From: Mycobacterium sp. Aquia_213
GTDB taxonomy: Bacteria > Actinomycetota > Actinomycetes > Mycobacteriales > Mycobacteriaceae
Assembly (NCBI RefSeq): GCF_026625985.1
Contig: NZ_CP113116.1
Span: forward strand, 682,001-746,000
Reading direction: 5' to 3'
DNA length: 64,000 bases
Positions 52,829 through 62,065 of this stretch are shown here, in pieces. A program made the translations under genes and the position numbers. Positions within the stretch are counted from its first letter, which is position 1. Each line of letters starts with the position of its first letter. The notes under the pieces were generated by a model. That model saw nothing but the letters and a program-made list of their open reading frames with translations. It had not been told where the DNA came from and searched no databases.

Positions 52829-53467
52829 CTAGAAGGTGACCACGCTTTCTTCGGGCAACACCTGGAAGTCGGTGTCGGTCATCTCGGTGAACCGGCCGTA
52901 GTAGATGCCCCGCGCCTCGGGGGCGACGATGCCTTGGTGAATGGGCACGGCGCGCGTCGGGGACACCGCGCGCAGGTAGTCGATGGCCTCGGAGATTCGC
53001 ATCCACGGCGCGGCCGCCGGGGCGGCCAATACGTCTACCGGCTCGTCGGGCACGAACAACGCGTCACCGGGATGCATCAGCCGCGCGCGGTGGTCGCCGT
53101 CGCCCACCAGATACGAAAGGTTCTCTATCACAGGGATTTCCGGGTGAATCACCGCGTGCTTTCCGCCGAGCGCCCGAATCGTCAGTTCGCCGACCGTCAG
53201 CTCGTCGCCGGCGTGAACCGCTTGGAAGGGCGCGTCGAGCTGTGCCGCGGTTTGCGAGTCGGTGTAGAGCGCCGCATTGGGGTTGGCCTCGATCAGCGCC
53301 GGCAGCCGGGCCGGGTCGACATGATCCGGGTGCTGGTGGGTGATCAGGATCGCGTCCAGTCCGGTGATTCCCTCGAACCCATGCGCGAAGGTCCCGGGGT
53401 CAAAGAGCACGCTAGTGTGGTCGAACTCGGCAAGTAGGCAGGAATGCCCGAAATGCGTCAGTTGCAT
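52829..53467 (-). CDS. Metallo-beta-lactamase-fold hydrolase (Rv0786c-like)
   Basis: This 212-residue protein starts MQLTHFGHSCLLAEF and has the metal motif ITHQHPDHVD plus ALGGKHAVIHPEIP and a late VPIHQGIVAPE His. This is the UlaG/YcfU-like MBL subfamily of metal-dependent hydrolases. The fold binds two zinc or manganese ions. Convergent with the dehydrogenase (3 bp between stops). Substrate unknown. Confidence 0.88.
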   Translation of the reverse strand: MQLTHFGHSCLLAEFDHTSVLFDPGTFAHGFEGITGLDAILITHQHPDHVDPARLPALIEANPNAALYTDSQTAAQLDAPFQAVHAGDELTVGELTIRALGGKHAVIHPEIPVIENLSYLVGDGDHRARLMHPGDALFVPDEPVDVLAAPAAAPWMRISEAIDYLRAVSPTRAVPIHQGIVAPEARGIYYGRFTEMTDTDFQVLPEESVVTF

Positions 53468-53499
53468 GTTTACGATTGTGCCCTGACGGGGGTGGTCGT

Positions 53500-54177
53500 G
53501 TGCGGGTAGTTTTCGCGACGATACTGGTCGCCGGTGGCCTGGTGGCCGCCCTTATCCTGGCGGTCCCCGTATCCGCCGAACCGGAGACCTGCCCGCCCGT
53601 CTGCGACCAGATCCCGGCCACCGCGTGGATGCAGCAGCGCTCGGTGCCGCTGAATTCGACCTACAACTGGCCCGCGCTGGCGGGTCTGGCCGCGCAAACA
53701 ACCGGGGCCGGGGTGGGGCCGCGGTTCCGGTTCGAGGAGCTGTGCGCCGCGCGGCCGCCGGCGCAGGACCCACGCACCTGGGCGGTCGCGGCCCGTGTGA
53801 CGGTGGCCCACCCGGCCGACCAATGGCAGCTGAAGGCCCAGATCGTGCACTGGCGCGGTGACACGGCCCGCGGCGGAGCGATCGCCTCGTCGGTGTTCGG
53901 CAATGCCGTCGCGGTGCTGCGGGGCTGTCAGATGGGGGCGCCGTTGCAGTCGCCATCGATCACCACCGACGAACCCAACCGGATGGCCGCGGTCATCAGC
54001 GGCCCGGTGATCATGCATACCTACCTGGTCGCACACGTCGCGAGCAGCACGATCAGCGAGCTGACGCTGTGGTCTACCGCGCCGCCGGAGGTGCCTTGGC
54101 CCTCGCTTGCGGACAACCAGGTGCTGGACTCGATGACGTCGCCGCTGTGCGAGGCCTATATCGCCTCGTGCCCGTGA
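53500..54177 (+). CDS. Exported protein of unknown function
   Basis: This protein has 225 residues from the GTG at 53500. A signal peptide (VVFATILVAGGLVAALILAVPVSAEPE) with a likely cleavage after SAE is followed by a domain with five cysteines (CPPVCDQ, LCAARP, RGCQMG, LCEAYIASC), suggesting disulfide bonds. The protein lies between the MBL-fold gene and purS, the place of Rv0787 in H37Rv. No motif identifies a function; the C-terminal LWSTAPPEVPWPSLADNQVLDSMTSPLCEAY could bind a ligand. Confidence 0.8.
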   Translation: MRVVFATILVAGGLVAALILAVPVSAEPETCPPVCDQIPATAWMQQRSVPLNSTYNWPALAGLAAQTTGAGVGPRFRFEELCAARPPAQDPRTWAVAARVTVAHPADQWQLKAQIVHWRGDTARGGAIASSVFGNAVAVLRGCQMGAPLQSPSITTDEPNRMAAVISGPVIMHTYLVAHVASSTISELTLWSTAPPEVPWPSLADNQVLDSMTSPLCEAYIASCP

Positions 54178-54241
54178 GCCGCGCCCGGCAACGGCCGCCG
54201 GTAGAGTTGGCGCCGACAGCGACTCGTCAGGAGGAACGCCG

Positions 54242-54481
54242 GTGGCGCGGGTGATCGTTCATGTGATGCCCAAAGCGGAGATTCTCGACCCGCAGGGTCA
54301 GGCGATTGTCGGCGCGTTGGGCCGACTCGGACATCCGGGGATCTCAAATGTCCGTCAGGGCAAGAGGTTTGAGCTCGAAGTCGACGATACCGTCGACGAT
54401 TCCGCGCTCGCCGAGATCGCGGAATCACTGTTGGCCAACACCGTGATCGAGGACTGGACGATCAGCCGGGAAGTGCTGTGA
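54242..54481 (+). CDS. purS: Phosphoribosylformylglycinamidine synthase subunit PurS
   Basis: This 79-residue protein has VHVMPKAEILDPQGQAIVGALGRLGHPGISNVRQGKRFEL, the PurS pattern. It is the small bridging subunit of FGAM synthase with PurQ and PurL. Its stop overlaps the purQ start by 4 bp. PurL is not in the window. GTG start. Confidence 0.95.
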   Translation: MARVIVHVMPKAEILDPQGQAIVGALGRLGHPGISNVRQGKRFELEVDDTVDDSALAEIAESLLANTVIEDWTISREVL

Positions 54482-55152
54482 CGGCACGCATCGGCGTCAT
54501 CACCTTTCCCGGGACGCTCGACGACGTGGACGCCGCCCGTGCGGTGCGCCGCGTCGGTGCGGAGGCGGTGAGCCTGTGGCACGCCGACGCCGACCTCAAG
54601 GCGGTCGACGCGGTCGTGGTGCCGGGCGGGTTCTCCTACGGTGACTATCTGCGGTGCGGTGCGATCGCGCGCTTTGCCCCGGTGATGTCCGAAGTGGTCT
54701 ACGCGGCGAGCCGCGGCATGCCGGTGTTGGGTATTTGCAACGGTTTTCAGGTGCTGTGTGAAACCAGGCTGCTGCCGGGGGTGCTGACTCGCAACGCGGG
54801 CCTGCACTTTATCTGCCGCGACGTGTGGCTTCGGGTGGCATCGAACTCGACGGCGTGGACGTCGCGCTTCGAGTCCGACGCCGACCTGCTGGTTCCGCTG
54901 AAATCTGGTGAGGGGCGCTATGTGGCGCCCGAGAACGTGCTCGACGAACTCGAGGGCGAGGGGCGCGTGGTGTTTCGGTACCACGACAACATCAACGGCT
55001 CGATGCGTGGCATCGCCGGCATCAGCTCGGCCAACGGCCGGGTCGTCGGGCTGATGCCACACCCCGAACATGCCATCGAAGCGTTGACCGGCCCCTCCGA
55101 CGACGGGCTGGGCTTGTTCTACTCAGCGCTCGACGCTGTGCTCGCCGCCTGA
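54478..55152 (+). CDS. purQ: Phosphoribosylformylglycinamidine synthase subunit PurQ
   Basis: This 224-residue class I glutamine amidotransferase subunit has nucleophile Cys in VLGICNGFQVLCE and the His/Glu pair in LMPHPEHAIEALTG. It supplies ammonia to PurL. It is coupled to purS. Its 3' end overlaps the convergent WS/DGAT gene by 30 bp. Confidence 0.96.
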   Translation: MTARIGVITFPGTLDDVDAARAVRRVGAEAVSLWHADADLKAVDAVVVPGGFSYGDYLRCGAIARFAPVMSEVVYAASRGMPVLGICNGFQVLCETRLLPGVLTRNAGLHFICRDVWLRVASNSTAWTSRFESDADLLVPLKSGEGRYVAPENVLDELEGEGRVVFRYHDNINGSMRGIAGISSANGRVVGLMPHPEHAIEALTGPSDDGLGLFYSALDAVLAA

Positions 55153-56544
55153 CGTCGTCGGCGCGGGAATACCTGCAGCACTGCGTAATTCAGCGAAAGA
55201 CTTGGTCATCGCGTCGGTCGCTTCATGCGGGTCTTTGAACGTCAGGTCGTCGGTCAGCACCGCGATCCCGAGCCCGTCGACGTAGCTCCACACGGTGATG
55301 TTGACCGGTGCGCCCGGCGAAAGCACCCCGGTGGAGTAGATCTCGGTCACGGCGGCGCCGCCGAAATGCCCGCGCTCGCGCGGTCCCACCACACAGGAGA
55401 CCGCCACGTTCATCAGCTTGTTCGGCACGTCGCGACGGCCGAGCCACCGGAACGCGGCCGGGGCGAATGCCGTCGGTAGATACGCCATCATCCGCCCGTA
55501 GAGTTCGGGGCCCATGATTTCGTGGTCTTCCTTGGCGATCCGGGTCGCCAGCGAGACCAGCCGCGCCCGCTCGGTGGGGTCGGCGACGTGCACCGGCAGC
55601 GAAATCATCAGACCGCTGATCTCGTTGCCGGTGACCCGGTCCGACTTGTCGGTGGCGGTGGGCACCGAAGCAATGATCGGGCGCTGCGCTTCGCCGTCAT
55701 AGTTCAACAGCAGCGTGCGCAATCCGCCGGTGGCTATTGCCAGCACCATGTCGTTGACGGTGATGCCCAACGCTTTCGCAGCCGCTTTGACCTCGGCCAA
55801 GGGCAGCGTCGCGCTGGCGAACCGCCGCTGCGGGGACACCACGTGGTTCAGGAAGGTCGGTGGTGCGTCGAAGGCATCGGCCATATCCGGGTGATCCCCG
55901 CGCTGTTTGGACCGGCGTCGCACCCGGCTCATTCCCAGCGCGGCGTTGCTGACCAGCCCGGGCAGCTCGGCAATCTGCCGGGCATGGTCTCGCGCGGCCG
56001 CCCGCAGGAGTTCACCTTTCGTCGCGGTGCTGCCCGCCTCGTCAAGGTCGCGCTCGTTCTGCACCGGGCCGACGAGATCCATCGCACGGGCGAGCAGGTT
56101 GACCGAGGCGATGCCGTCGGCCAAGGCGTGATGCACCTTGCCGATCAACGCGAATCGACCGCCGGAAAGCCCTTCGGCGAAATGAAACTCCCATAGCGGG
56201 CGGCTGCGATCCAGCGGCGTGGACGCGACCCGTCCGATCACCTCGTCCAGCTCGCGGCGGCCACCCGGTGCGGGCACCTGCACTCGTCGCAGGTGGTAGT
56301 CCAGATCGACCTCGCAGTTCTCCTGCCACATCGGGCGATGCAGTTGCCAGGGGATGTCGACGAGCTTGTAGCGCAACGGTTCCAACAGGTGCAGCCGACG
56401 GCGCACGTGCAGCCGGAAGGCGTCGAAGTCGAACTCGCCGTCGAAGTCGGACGGGTCGAGTATCGCTACTTTCAGCGTGTGCGTGTGCAGGTTCGGCGTC
56501 TCGCTGTAGAGCAGCATGGCGTCCATACCATTGAGTCTTTTCAC
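55123..56544 (-). CDS. WS/DGAT acyltransferase (triacylglycerol/wax ester synthase type)
   Basis: This protein has 473 residues from the GTG at 56544 (VKRLNGMDAMLLYSE), the standard opening of the family; GAGGTGG lies upstream. The catalytic motif is VHHALADG (HHxxxDG) and the C-terminal domain includes NISGLMISLPVHVADP-type and NITVWSYVDGLGIAVLTDD motifs. It uses acyl-CoA to make triacylglycerols or wax esters for lipid storage. This gene is not adjacent to purQ in H37Rv, so here the synteny breaks. Confidence 0.92.
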   Translation of the reverse strand: MKRLNGMDAMLLYSETPNLHTHTLKVAILDPSDFDGEFDFDAFRLHVRRRLHLLEPLRYKLVDIPWQLHRPMWQENCEVDLDYHLRRVQVPAPGGRRELDEVIGRVASTPLDRSRPLWEFHFAEGLSGGRFALIGKVHHALADGIASVNLLARAMDLVGPVQNERDLDEAGSTATKGELLRAAARDHARQIAELPGLVSNAALGMSRVRRRSKQRGDHPDMADAFDAPPTFLNHVVSPQRRFASATLPLAEVKAAAKALGITVNDMVLAIATGGLRTLLLNYDGEAQRPIIASVPTATDKSDRVTGNEISGLMISLPVHVADPTERARLVSLATRIAKEDHEIMGPELYGRMMAYLPTAFAPAAFRWLGRRDVPNKLMNVAVSCVVGPRERGHFGGAAVTEIYSTGVLSPGAPVNITVWSYVDGLGIAVLTDDLTFKDPHEATDAMTKSFAELRSAAGIPAPTTSGGEHSVER

Positions 56545-56740
56545 ACGCCACCTCGCCGTGTAGACGCGACCTGAAAGCAACTATGCCGTAGTGCTTTCGG
56601 GTTTGCTATGGGTCGGCGCTCGCCAATTCTGGCCGCTAGGAGACGGCGCCTCTTTCGTGCTAGGAGACACGTCATTGTCGGGGCTCGTTCGCAGGCGCAC
56701 CATCGGGCTGGAGGTTCTCAGCGATCCGGGGAGGAAGCCA

Positions 56741-57580
56741 GTGACCCAAGGAGGTACCGGCCTCGAGGGCCGAGTTGCGCTCGTCACCGGGGCGGCCCGC
56801 GGCCAGGGACGCGCTCATGCCCTCCGTCTTGCCAGCGAAGGCGCGGACATTATCGCTGTCGATGTATGCGCATCCGTCTCCAGCACCATCCCCTACCCGG
56901 CCGCCACGTCCGAGGAGTTGGTGGAAACGGCACGGGCGGTGGAGAATTCGGGACGCAAGGCGCTGACCCGCGAAATCGACATCCGCAATCTGGCGGACTT
57001 GCAGCAGCTGGTTGCCGATGCCGTCGATCAATTCGGCAGGCTCGATATCGTCGTCGCCAACGCGGGGGTATTGAGCTTCGGGCGGTTGTGGGAGATGTCC
57101 GAAGAGCACTGGGACACCGTCATTGACGTCAACCTCAGCGGCACGTGGCGGACCTTGCGCGCCGCGGTGCCCGCGATGATCGAGCTGGGTAACGGCGGCT
57201 CGATCATCATCATCAGCTCGACGACCGGACTGAAGGCCACTCCCGGCAACGGGCACTATTCGTCGTCCAAACACGGCCTGGTCGGGCTCACGAATGCGTT
57301 GGCGGTGGAATTGGGCGAGTACGGCATCCGGGTCAATTCCATCCATCCGTACGCGGTGACCACGCCGATGGGAAGCTCCGTGGAGATGCTGACGTTTCTC
57401 GCCGATCATCCCTCCTACTTGCACAGCCTCTCCCCGATGCCGTTTCGTCCGGTCGGCGAACCCGAAGAGTTCATGAAGCCCGAGCACATCGCCGATGTCG
57501 TTGCGTGGCTCGCCGGCGACGGGTCGGCGAACATGTCGGGCAGTCAGGTCGTGGTGGATCGCGGCTACCTGAAGCATTAG
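56741..57580 (+). CDS. Mycofactocin-type SDR oxidoreductase
   Basis: This protein has 279 residues from the GTG at 56741 (GGGAGGAAG upstream). The opening LEGRVALVTGAARGQGRAHALRLASEGADIIAVDVC, followed by an insertion with ATSEELVETARAVENSGRK, is typical of the mycofactocin-coupled SDR family, which keep a tightly bound NADH. Catalytic Ser in IISSTTGLKATPG, Tyr and Lys in HYSSSKHGLVG. An alcohol or terpenoid substrate is probable. The mycofactocin genes themselves are not in the window. Confidence 0.9.
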   Translation: MTQGGTGLEGRVALVTGAARGQGRAHALRLASEGADIIAVDVCASVSSTIPYPAATSEELVETARAVENSGRKALTREIDIRNLADLQQLVADAVDQFGRLDIVVANAGVLSFGRLWEMSEEHWDTVIDVNLSGTWRTLRAAVPAMIELGNGGSIIIISSTTGLKATPGNGHYSSSKHGLVGLTNALAVELGEYGIRVNSIHPYAVTTPMGSSVEMLTFLADHPSYLHSLSPMPFRPVGEPEEFMKPEHIADVVAWLAGDGSANMSGSQVVVDRGYLKH

Positions 57581-57584
57581 GTGG

Positions 57585-58391
57585 TTAACCCAGGATGGGA
57601 AAGCGCCGCCGGGCGGCCAGCCGCTTGAGCGCGGCTTCCATTACCGAACGCACGTGCGCGTCGACCTCGGCGATGTCGGGGTCCTTGCCGAACTGGGCGG
57701 TGATGTCGATCGGCTCGAGCACCTCGGTGACGATCTTGGACGGCAGCGGCAGGTTCGGCGGGAAGATGACACTCAGACCGAACGGGAAGCCGAAACTGAT
57801 CGGCAGAATATCCATGCGGGCCTTGGTGATTCCCAGCTTGCGGGCCAGCCAGTTGCCGCGGGTCAGGAAGAGCTGGGTTTCTTGGCCGCCGATCGAGACG
57901 GTCGGCACGATCGGTACTCCGGCTTCGATGGCGGTCCGCACGTAGCCGGTGCGGCCGTTGAAGTCGACGGTGTTCGCGCTCAGCGTGGGCCGGTAGGAGT
58001 CGTAGTCACCGCCCGGGAAGACCAGCACCACCGCGCCCGAATGCAGTGCGGTGGCGGCATTTTCGCGGCTGGCCTCGATCACCCCCACGCGACGCAGCCA
58101 GCCGTCCAGCGGACCCATGAACACCCCGTAGTGGGCCAGGGTGTACACCGGTCGGTCGTAGCCGAATTTGTCGTAGAAGGCCGACGAGAAGATCAGCACG
58201 TCGGGCGTGAAAATGCCGCCGGAGTGGTTGGACACCACCAGCGCCCCACCGGCCGGCGGCACGTTGTCCAGGTTTCGTACCTCGGCCCGAAACCAGCGGT
58301 TGACCACCGGGCCGACCGTGTTCTTCACCTGCTCGGTGAACGCCGGATCCCATTTGGCGGTTTCGTGATTATCGGCCTCAGCGTCGCCCAT
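57585..58391 (-). CDS. Lysophospholipid acyltransferase-like protein
   Basis: This 268-residue protein has the acyltransferase motif VVSNHSGGIFTPDV, the second block VLVFPGGDYDSYRP and IVPTVSIGGQETQLFL. It matches the mycobacterial 1-acylglycerol-3-phosphate acyltransferase-like family that transfer acyl groups to lysophospholipids or sugars. There is no signal peptide or long membrane segment. The start is MGDAEADNHE at 58391; the continuous frame up to 59771 is the shadow of the epimerase gene and is rejected. Confidence 0.88.
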   Translation of the reverse strand: MGDAEADNHETAKWDPAFTEQVKNTVGPVVNRWFRAEVRNLDNVPPAGGALVVSNHSGGIFTPDVLIFSSAFYDKFGYDRPVYTLAHYGVFMGPLDGWLRRVGVIEASRENAATALHSGAVVLVFPGGDYDSYRPTLSANTVDFNGRTGYVRTAIEAGVPIVPTVSIGGQETQLFLTRGNWLARKLGITKARMDILPISFGFPFGLSVIFPPNLPLPSKIVTEVLEPIDITAQFGKDPDIAEVDAHVRSVMEAALKRLAARRRFPILG

Positions 58392-58535
58392 CGTGATTCC
58401 CCCACGGTTGTGTTCCTGTTCGTATTTGCCAGCGCGAGGCCGCTCCCCCAGGGCACACCGCTTGTGACATAGGGTACTCTCTATTTGAGAGAATGTCATA
58501 TCCGTTTGCTGTGGCTGCCACGCATCGGGGGGGAA

Positions 58536-59600
58536 ATGACCGAAGTCGTTCTGGTTACTGGTGGTTTCGGGTTGGTCGGCTCGCAGACCGTGCGCCAGTT
58601 GGTTGCTGACGGCCATCGCGTGGTCGCCACCGACCTCGGCACGCCGGCCCACCTTAAGGCGGCCAGGTCGCTGCCCGCGGGAGCCGCGGTGCGCTGGGCG
58701 GACCTGACCGACCCGACGCAAGTCGACCGTCTCGTCGCCAAGACGGCGCCCTCGGTGATCATCCATCTGGCCGCGGTGATCCCGCCCGGGATCTATCGTC
58801 ACCCGAAACTGGCCAGGCGGGTCAACGTCGACGCGACCGCGGCGCTGGTGAACGCCGCGAAGGCTAGCCCACGCCCGGTGCGTTTCATCCAGGCATCGAG
58901 CAACGCGGTGCACGGGTCGCGCAACCCGCGCCGGCACCGCGAGTGGTTGCGCGCGGACACTCCGGTGCGTCCGTCGGACCTTTACGGCGCGCACAAGGTC
59001 GAGGCCGAAGCGCTTGTCCGCGCCTCGGGTCTGGAGTGGGTGATCCTGCGCCTGGCCGGGGTGATGAGCGTCGATCTGGGCGCCATGCCGCTGAGCCTGG
59101 ACGCACCCTTCCTGGAAAGCGCGTTGCCGACCGACGGGCGTATTCACACCGTCGACGTCCGCGACGTCGCGTTCGCGTTCTCGGCCGCGGTGACCGCGGA
59201 CGTGATCGGTGAGACCCTGCTGATCGGGGGCGACGAGTCGCACCTGCTGCGGCAGTCGGACGTCGGCAAAACGCTGGCGGCCACCCGGGGTCTGGTCAAC
59301 GTGCTGCCCGAGGGCCGCCCGGGTGATCCCGACAGCGAGGACGGCTGGTACGTGACGGACTGGATGGATACCGCCCGCGCGCAACAGGCGTTGCGCTTCC
59401 AGCGCCATCCGTGGCCGGACATGCTGGCCGAAATGCGCGCGGCGGCGGGCTGGCAACGCTATCCGATGCGGGTGGTCTCTCCGATCGCGCGCCAGTTCCT
59501 CAAATACCGTGGCGCCTACCGGAAATCGCCCGCCGGCTATGCGGACCCGTGGGCCGCGATCCGCGCCGAGTTCGGCGAGCCCCGGCCCGACATCGGATGA
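58536..59600 (+). CDS. NAD-dependent epimerase/dehydratase family protein
   Basis: This 354-residue extended SDR has GGFGLVGSQTVRQL, the NAD strand VIIHLAAVIPPG, the Ser region VRFIQASSNAVHG and YGAHKVEAE (Tyr and Lys). GGGGGG and GAAA precede the ATG at 58536. The substrate is unknown; members act on nucleotide sugars or hydroxylated lipids and steroids. C-terminal end is rich in Arg and aromatic residues (RQFLKYRGAYRKSP). Confidence 0.88.
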   Translation: MTEVVLVTGGFGLVGSQTVRQLVADGHRVVATDLGTPAHLKAARSLPAGAAVRWADLTDPTQVDRLVAKTAPSVIIHLAAVIPPGIYRHPKLARRVNVDATAALVNAAKASPRPVRFIQASSNAVHGSRNPRRHREWLRADTPVRPSDLYGAHKVEAEALVRASGLEWVILRLAGVMSVDLGAMPLSLDAPFLESALPTDGRIHTVDVRDVAFAFSAAVTADVIGETLLIGGDESHLLRQSDVGKTLAATRGLVNVLPEGRPGDPDSEDGWYVTDWMDTARAQQALRFQRHPWPDMLAEMRAAAGWQRYPMRVVSPIARQFLKYRGAYRKSPAGYADPWAAIRAEFGEPRPDIG

Positions 59601-59604
59601 CCGC

Positions 59605-60075
59605 TCAGCCGGCGTCGCGCAGCAGCGGTTCCGCCGGCGTCGGGCATTCGGCGACCTCGGCCAGCTTGGCGAAGAACACAATCGCCGCGGCAATGGTGTG
59701 GTCGACGTACATGGCGAAGTCGTCGAAGTCGATCGGCTCCCGGACCTTGCGGGTGTTCCGCGCCAGAACACCGACCCGCTGTGGGTCAGAGGATCCGTGC
59801 ACAGTCACCACGACATCGCGGTTGAGTTGATTCCAGGCGTCGGCGAGCTCGGCCAAGTCAGCGCTGTCGGTGGCGGGGAAGAAGCAACCGGGGGTGATTT
59901 GGATCGTGAACTCGTCGCTGTGCCAACGGGAGATCCCGAGGTGCACATGCAGCCGCCGGGGGCGGGTGTTGGCGACGTAGAAGAATTCGCCGTCGTGCTG
60001 GCCGCGGAAGTACCGGCTGCCGCGGGTGCACAAGTAACGTTCGATCAGGTTTGCGGACAACGCTTCAGTCGTCAT
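59605..60075 (-). CDS. YbjN/T3SS-chaperone-like fold protein
   Basis: This 156-residue protein is of alpha/beta type, with RYFRGQHDGEFFYVANTRPRRLHVHLGISRWHSDEFTIQITPGCFFPATD and a later VDHTIAAAIVFFAKLAEV. The sequence resembles the YbjN family of actinobacterial proteins often found next to cell-envelope genes. The assignment rests on overall pattern only. It is convergent with the epimerase gene (4 bp between stops). Confidence 0.65.
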   Translation of the reverse strand: MTTEALSANLIERYLCTRGSRYFRGQHDGEFFYVANTRPRRLHVHLGISRWHSDEFTIQITPGCFFPATDSADLAELADAWNQLNRDVVVTVHGSSDPQRVGVLARNTRKVREPIDFDDFAMYVDHTIAAAIVFFAKLAEVAECPTPAEPLLRDAG

Positions 60076-60221
60076 GAACTAATGGTGAGGCCTGCGGCTT
60101 TGCGGATCCTTTGAGTCGAGCAATGTGTCGGCAAAGAATCTGTTGAGAATTAGCTGAGTTTGTAACGATCCGGTCACGCTAAGTCCACTGTCCCGCAACG
60201 GAATACGGCTGAGTCCCACGC

Positions 60222-61430
60222 TCAGGGTAACACGCGCACCGGCACGTTCGACCAGCCGGCGACATTCTGCATACTCACCCGTTTGCAGTCGTCCCAGAGC
60301 ACTTCGTAGCGGGGCATCAGGTCCAGCAGTTTGTTCAGCGCGATCGCGCTTTCCAGCCGGGCCAGCGCGGCGCCCAGGCAACTGTGCACGCCGTACCCGA
60401 AGCCAAGGTTCTGCGCCTCGGAGCGATCGCGGTCGATGTCGAATTTGTCGGCGTCGGTGAAGGCCTTGGGATCGCGGTTCGCCGAACCGCCCAACAGGAA
60501 CACCGGCTTGCCCGCCGGAATAGTGACACCGTGCAGTTGAACGTCTTTGAGCGAGCAGCGGACGTTGTACTGCGCCGGCGCCTCGTATCGCAATACCTCT
60601 TCGACGGCGGCCGGGACTTTGCCGCGATCATCGAGGAGCTTCTGCCATTGGTCGGGGTTGCGCGCGAACTGCACGACGGCGTTGCCGACCAGCTTGGTTA
60701 CGGTCTCGGCGCCGGCGCCGCCCAGAAGTGTGGCGAACCCGGTGATTTCGAAGTCATCCAGCTGTGTGGTGCCGCCGTCTTCGCGCTCCACCTCCGCGGC
60801 GATCAGACCGCTGATCATGTCGTCCTGCGGCGCTTTTCGGCGCTCCTGGATCAGGTTGTAGTAGTACGTGCCGATCTGGGTGACCGCCTCCCAGTTGGCT
60901 TCGCCCATCTCGATCTGTCCCGGTTCGCGATGCAACGAGACGTCAACCCAGTGACGGATTTGCTGCCGGTGTTCGGCGGGCACACCGAGCACCGAGCTGA
61001 TCACCTCGACGGGAAAAAGCGCCGAGAAGTCGGCGACCACATCGAATCGGTTGGGATCGATCCGGGACAGGTGGTACTCGATCAGCTCGGTGACGGAGTC
61101 TTTCAGGGACGTGATCGCGCGTGGGGTGAAGACCTTGTTGACGAGACTGCGCATCCGCCGGTGCTCCGGAGGATCCATGAAGATCATCGACCTCGAATCC
61201 TCCGGGAGATCGTTGTTCTTGACCATGGCCAGATCGATCCCGCGCGCCGACGAATACGTTTCGTAGTCCTTGAATGCGGCGCTGACATCCTCGTGGCGAG
61301 CCAGCGCATAGAAGTCGTGTGCCTCGTCGTAATAGACCGGGGCCTCTTCTCGCATCCGCCGATACGTCGGATACGGGTCGTTGAAGAACTCCTCCGAGAA
61401 CGGGTCGAACACCAGGTGCGCGGTTGCCAT
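60222..61430 (-). CDS. Cytochrome P450 (family not assigned)
   Basis: This 402-residue P450 has FDPFSEEFFNDPYPTYRRMREEAPVYYDE at the start, I-helix LLGGAGAETVTKLVG, K-helix EEVLRYEAPAQ, and heme loop GFGYGVHSCLGAALARLE. AGGAGGAG precedes the ATG. The sequence is unlike CYP51, CYP123 and CYP126 in the window, and I do not assign its CYP number. No ferredoxin lies beside it. The divergent VOC protein is 236 bp away. Confidence 0.92.
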   Translation of the reverse strand: MATAHLVFDPFSEEFFNDPYPTYRRMREEAPVYYDEAHDFYALARHEDVSAAFKDYETYSSARGIDLAMVKNNDLPEDSRSMIFMDPPEHRRMRSLVNKVFTPRAITSLKDSVTELIEYHLSRIDPNRFDVVADFSALFPVEVISSVLGVPAEHRQQIRHWVDVSLHREPGQIEMGEANWEAVTQIGTYYYNLIQERRKAPQDDMISGLIAAEVEREDGGTTQLDDFEITGFATLLGGAGAETVTKLVGNAVVQFARNPDQWQKLLDDRGKVPAAVEEVLRYEAPAQYNVRCSLKDVQLHGVTIPAGKPVFLLGGSANRDPKAFTDADKFDIDRDRSEAQNLGFGYGVHSCLGAALARLESAIALNKLLDLMPRYEVLWDDCKRVSMQNVAGWSNVPVRVLP

Positions 61431-61666
61431 GTCTCCTCCTCAACGCCCTGCAAGGCGTGCTGAGCATCTGCTTAGCATTAGCCACCGGGCCCGGTCAAGG
61501 GCTCGGGGCCGACGAATTGGTGGCCATTGCGCGCGCCGGCTCGATCGCCGGGAAAAGTTTGCGCTGGTGCGACACCCGACGGCTCACCTACCCGAGCGGG
61601 TTACCGTGGTGTCGAATGATTTTCGCGCAGAGCCGCACTCGATGGGTGCGGACCAGGAGGGTCACC

Positions 61667-62065
61667 GTGGGGTTCGGCATCGAACGGTTCGACCACATCG
61701 TCATCAATTGCAATGACGTCGAGGCCACCGCGGCGTGGTACGAGCGTGTTCTCGGCATGAAGCGGGAGACGTTCGGACCGTCCAACCGAACAGCGCTGTG
61801 TTTCGGGAATCAGAAGATCAACCTGCGGCCTGTCGGCGCACTCGCCGACGATCCCGACTGGGTCACCGGGACCGTCGAAGCCGCGGGCTCCGAAGACCTG
61901 TGTTTCATCACCGATTCCACTCCCGACGAGGTGCGTGCGCACCTACAAGCGTGCGGCGTCGAGATCACCGCGGGTCCGGTAACAAAGACCGGTGCCCTGG
62001 GGCCGATGACCTCGCACTACTGCCGTGACACCGACGGCAACCTCGTCGAAATCGCGGTCTACTGA
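61667..62065 (+). CDS. VOC (glyoxalase/dioxygenase) superfamily protein
   Basis: This 132-residue protein is a glyoxalase-type betaalphabetabetabeta fold: FDHIVINCNDVEATAAWYERVLGM and, in the second half, HYCRDTDGNLVEIAVY with the metal-binding Glu. An early His (FDHIV) and the late Glu are two of the usual metal ligands. GTG start with AGGAGGG upstream; the longer frame to 61424 is not supported. Its stop overlaps the convergent cupin stop by 7 bp. Confidence 0.88.
   Translation: MGFGIERFDHIVINCNDVEATAAWYERVLGMKRETFGPSNRTALCFGNQKINLRPVGALADDPDWVTGTVEAAGSEDLCFITDSTPDEVRAHLQACGVEITAGPVTKTGALGPMTSHYCRDTDGNLVEIAVY

Noticed and set aside
58392..59771. N-terminal extension of the acyltransferase-like gene to 728 codons
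   Set aside because: The extension is antisense to the epimerase gene; the MGDAEADN start at 58391 gives the normal family length.
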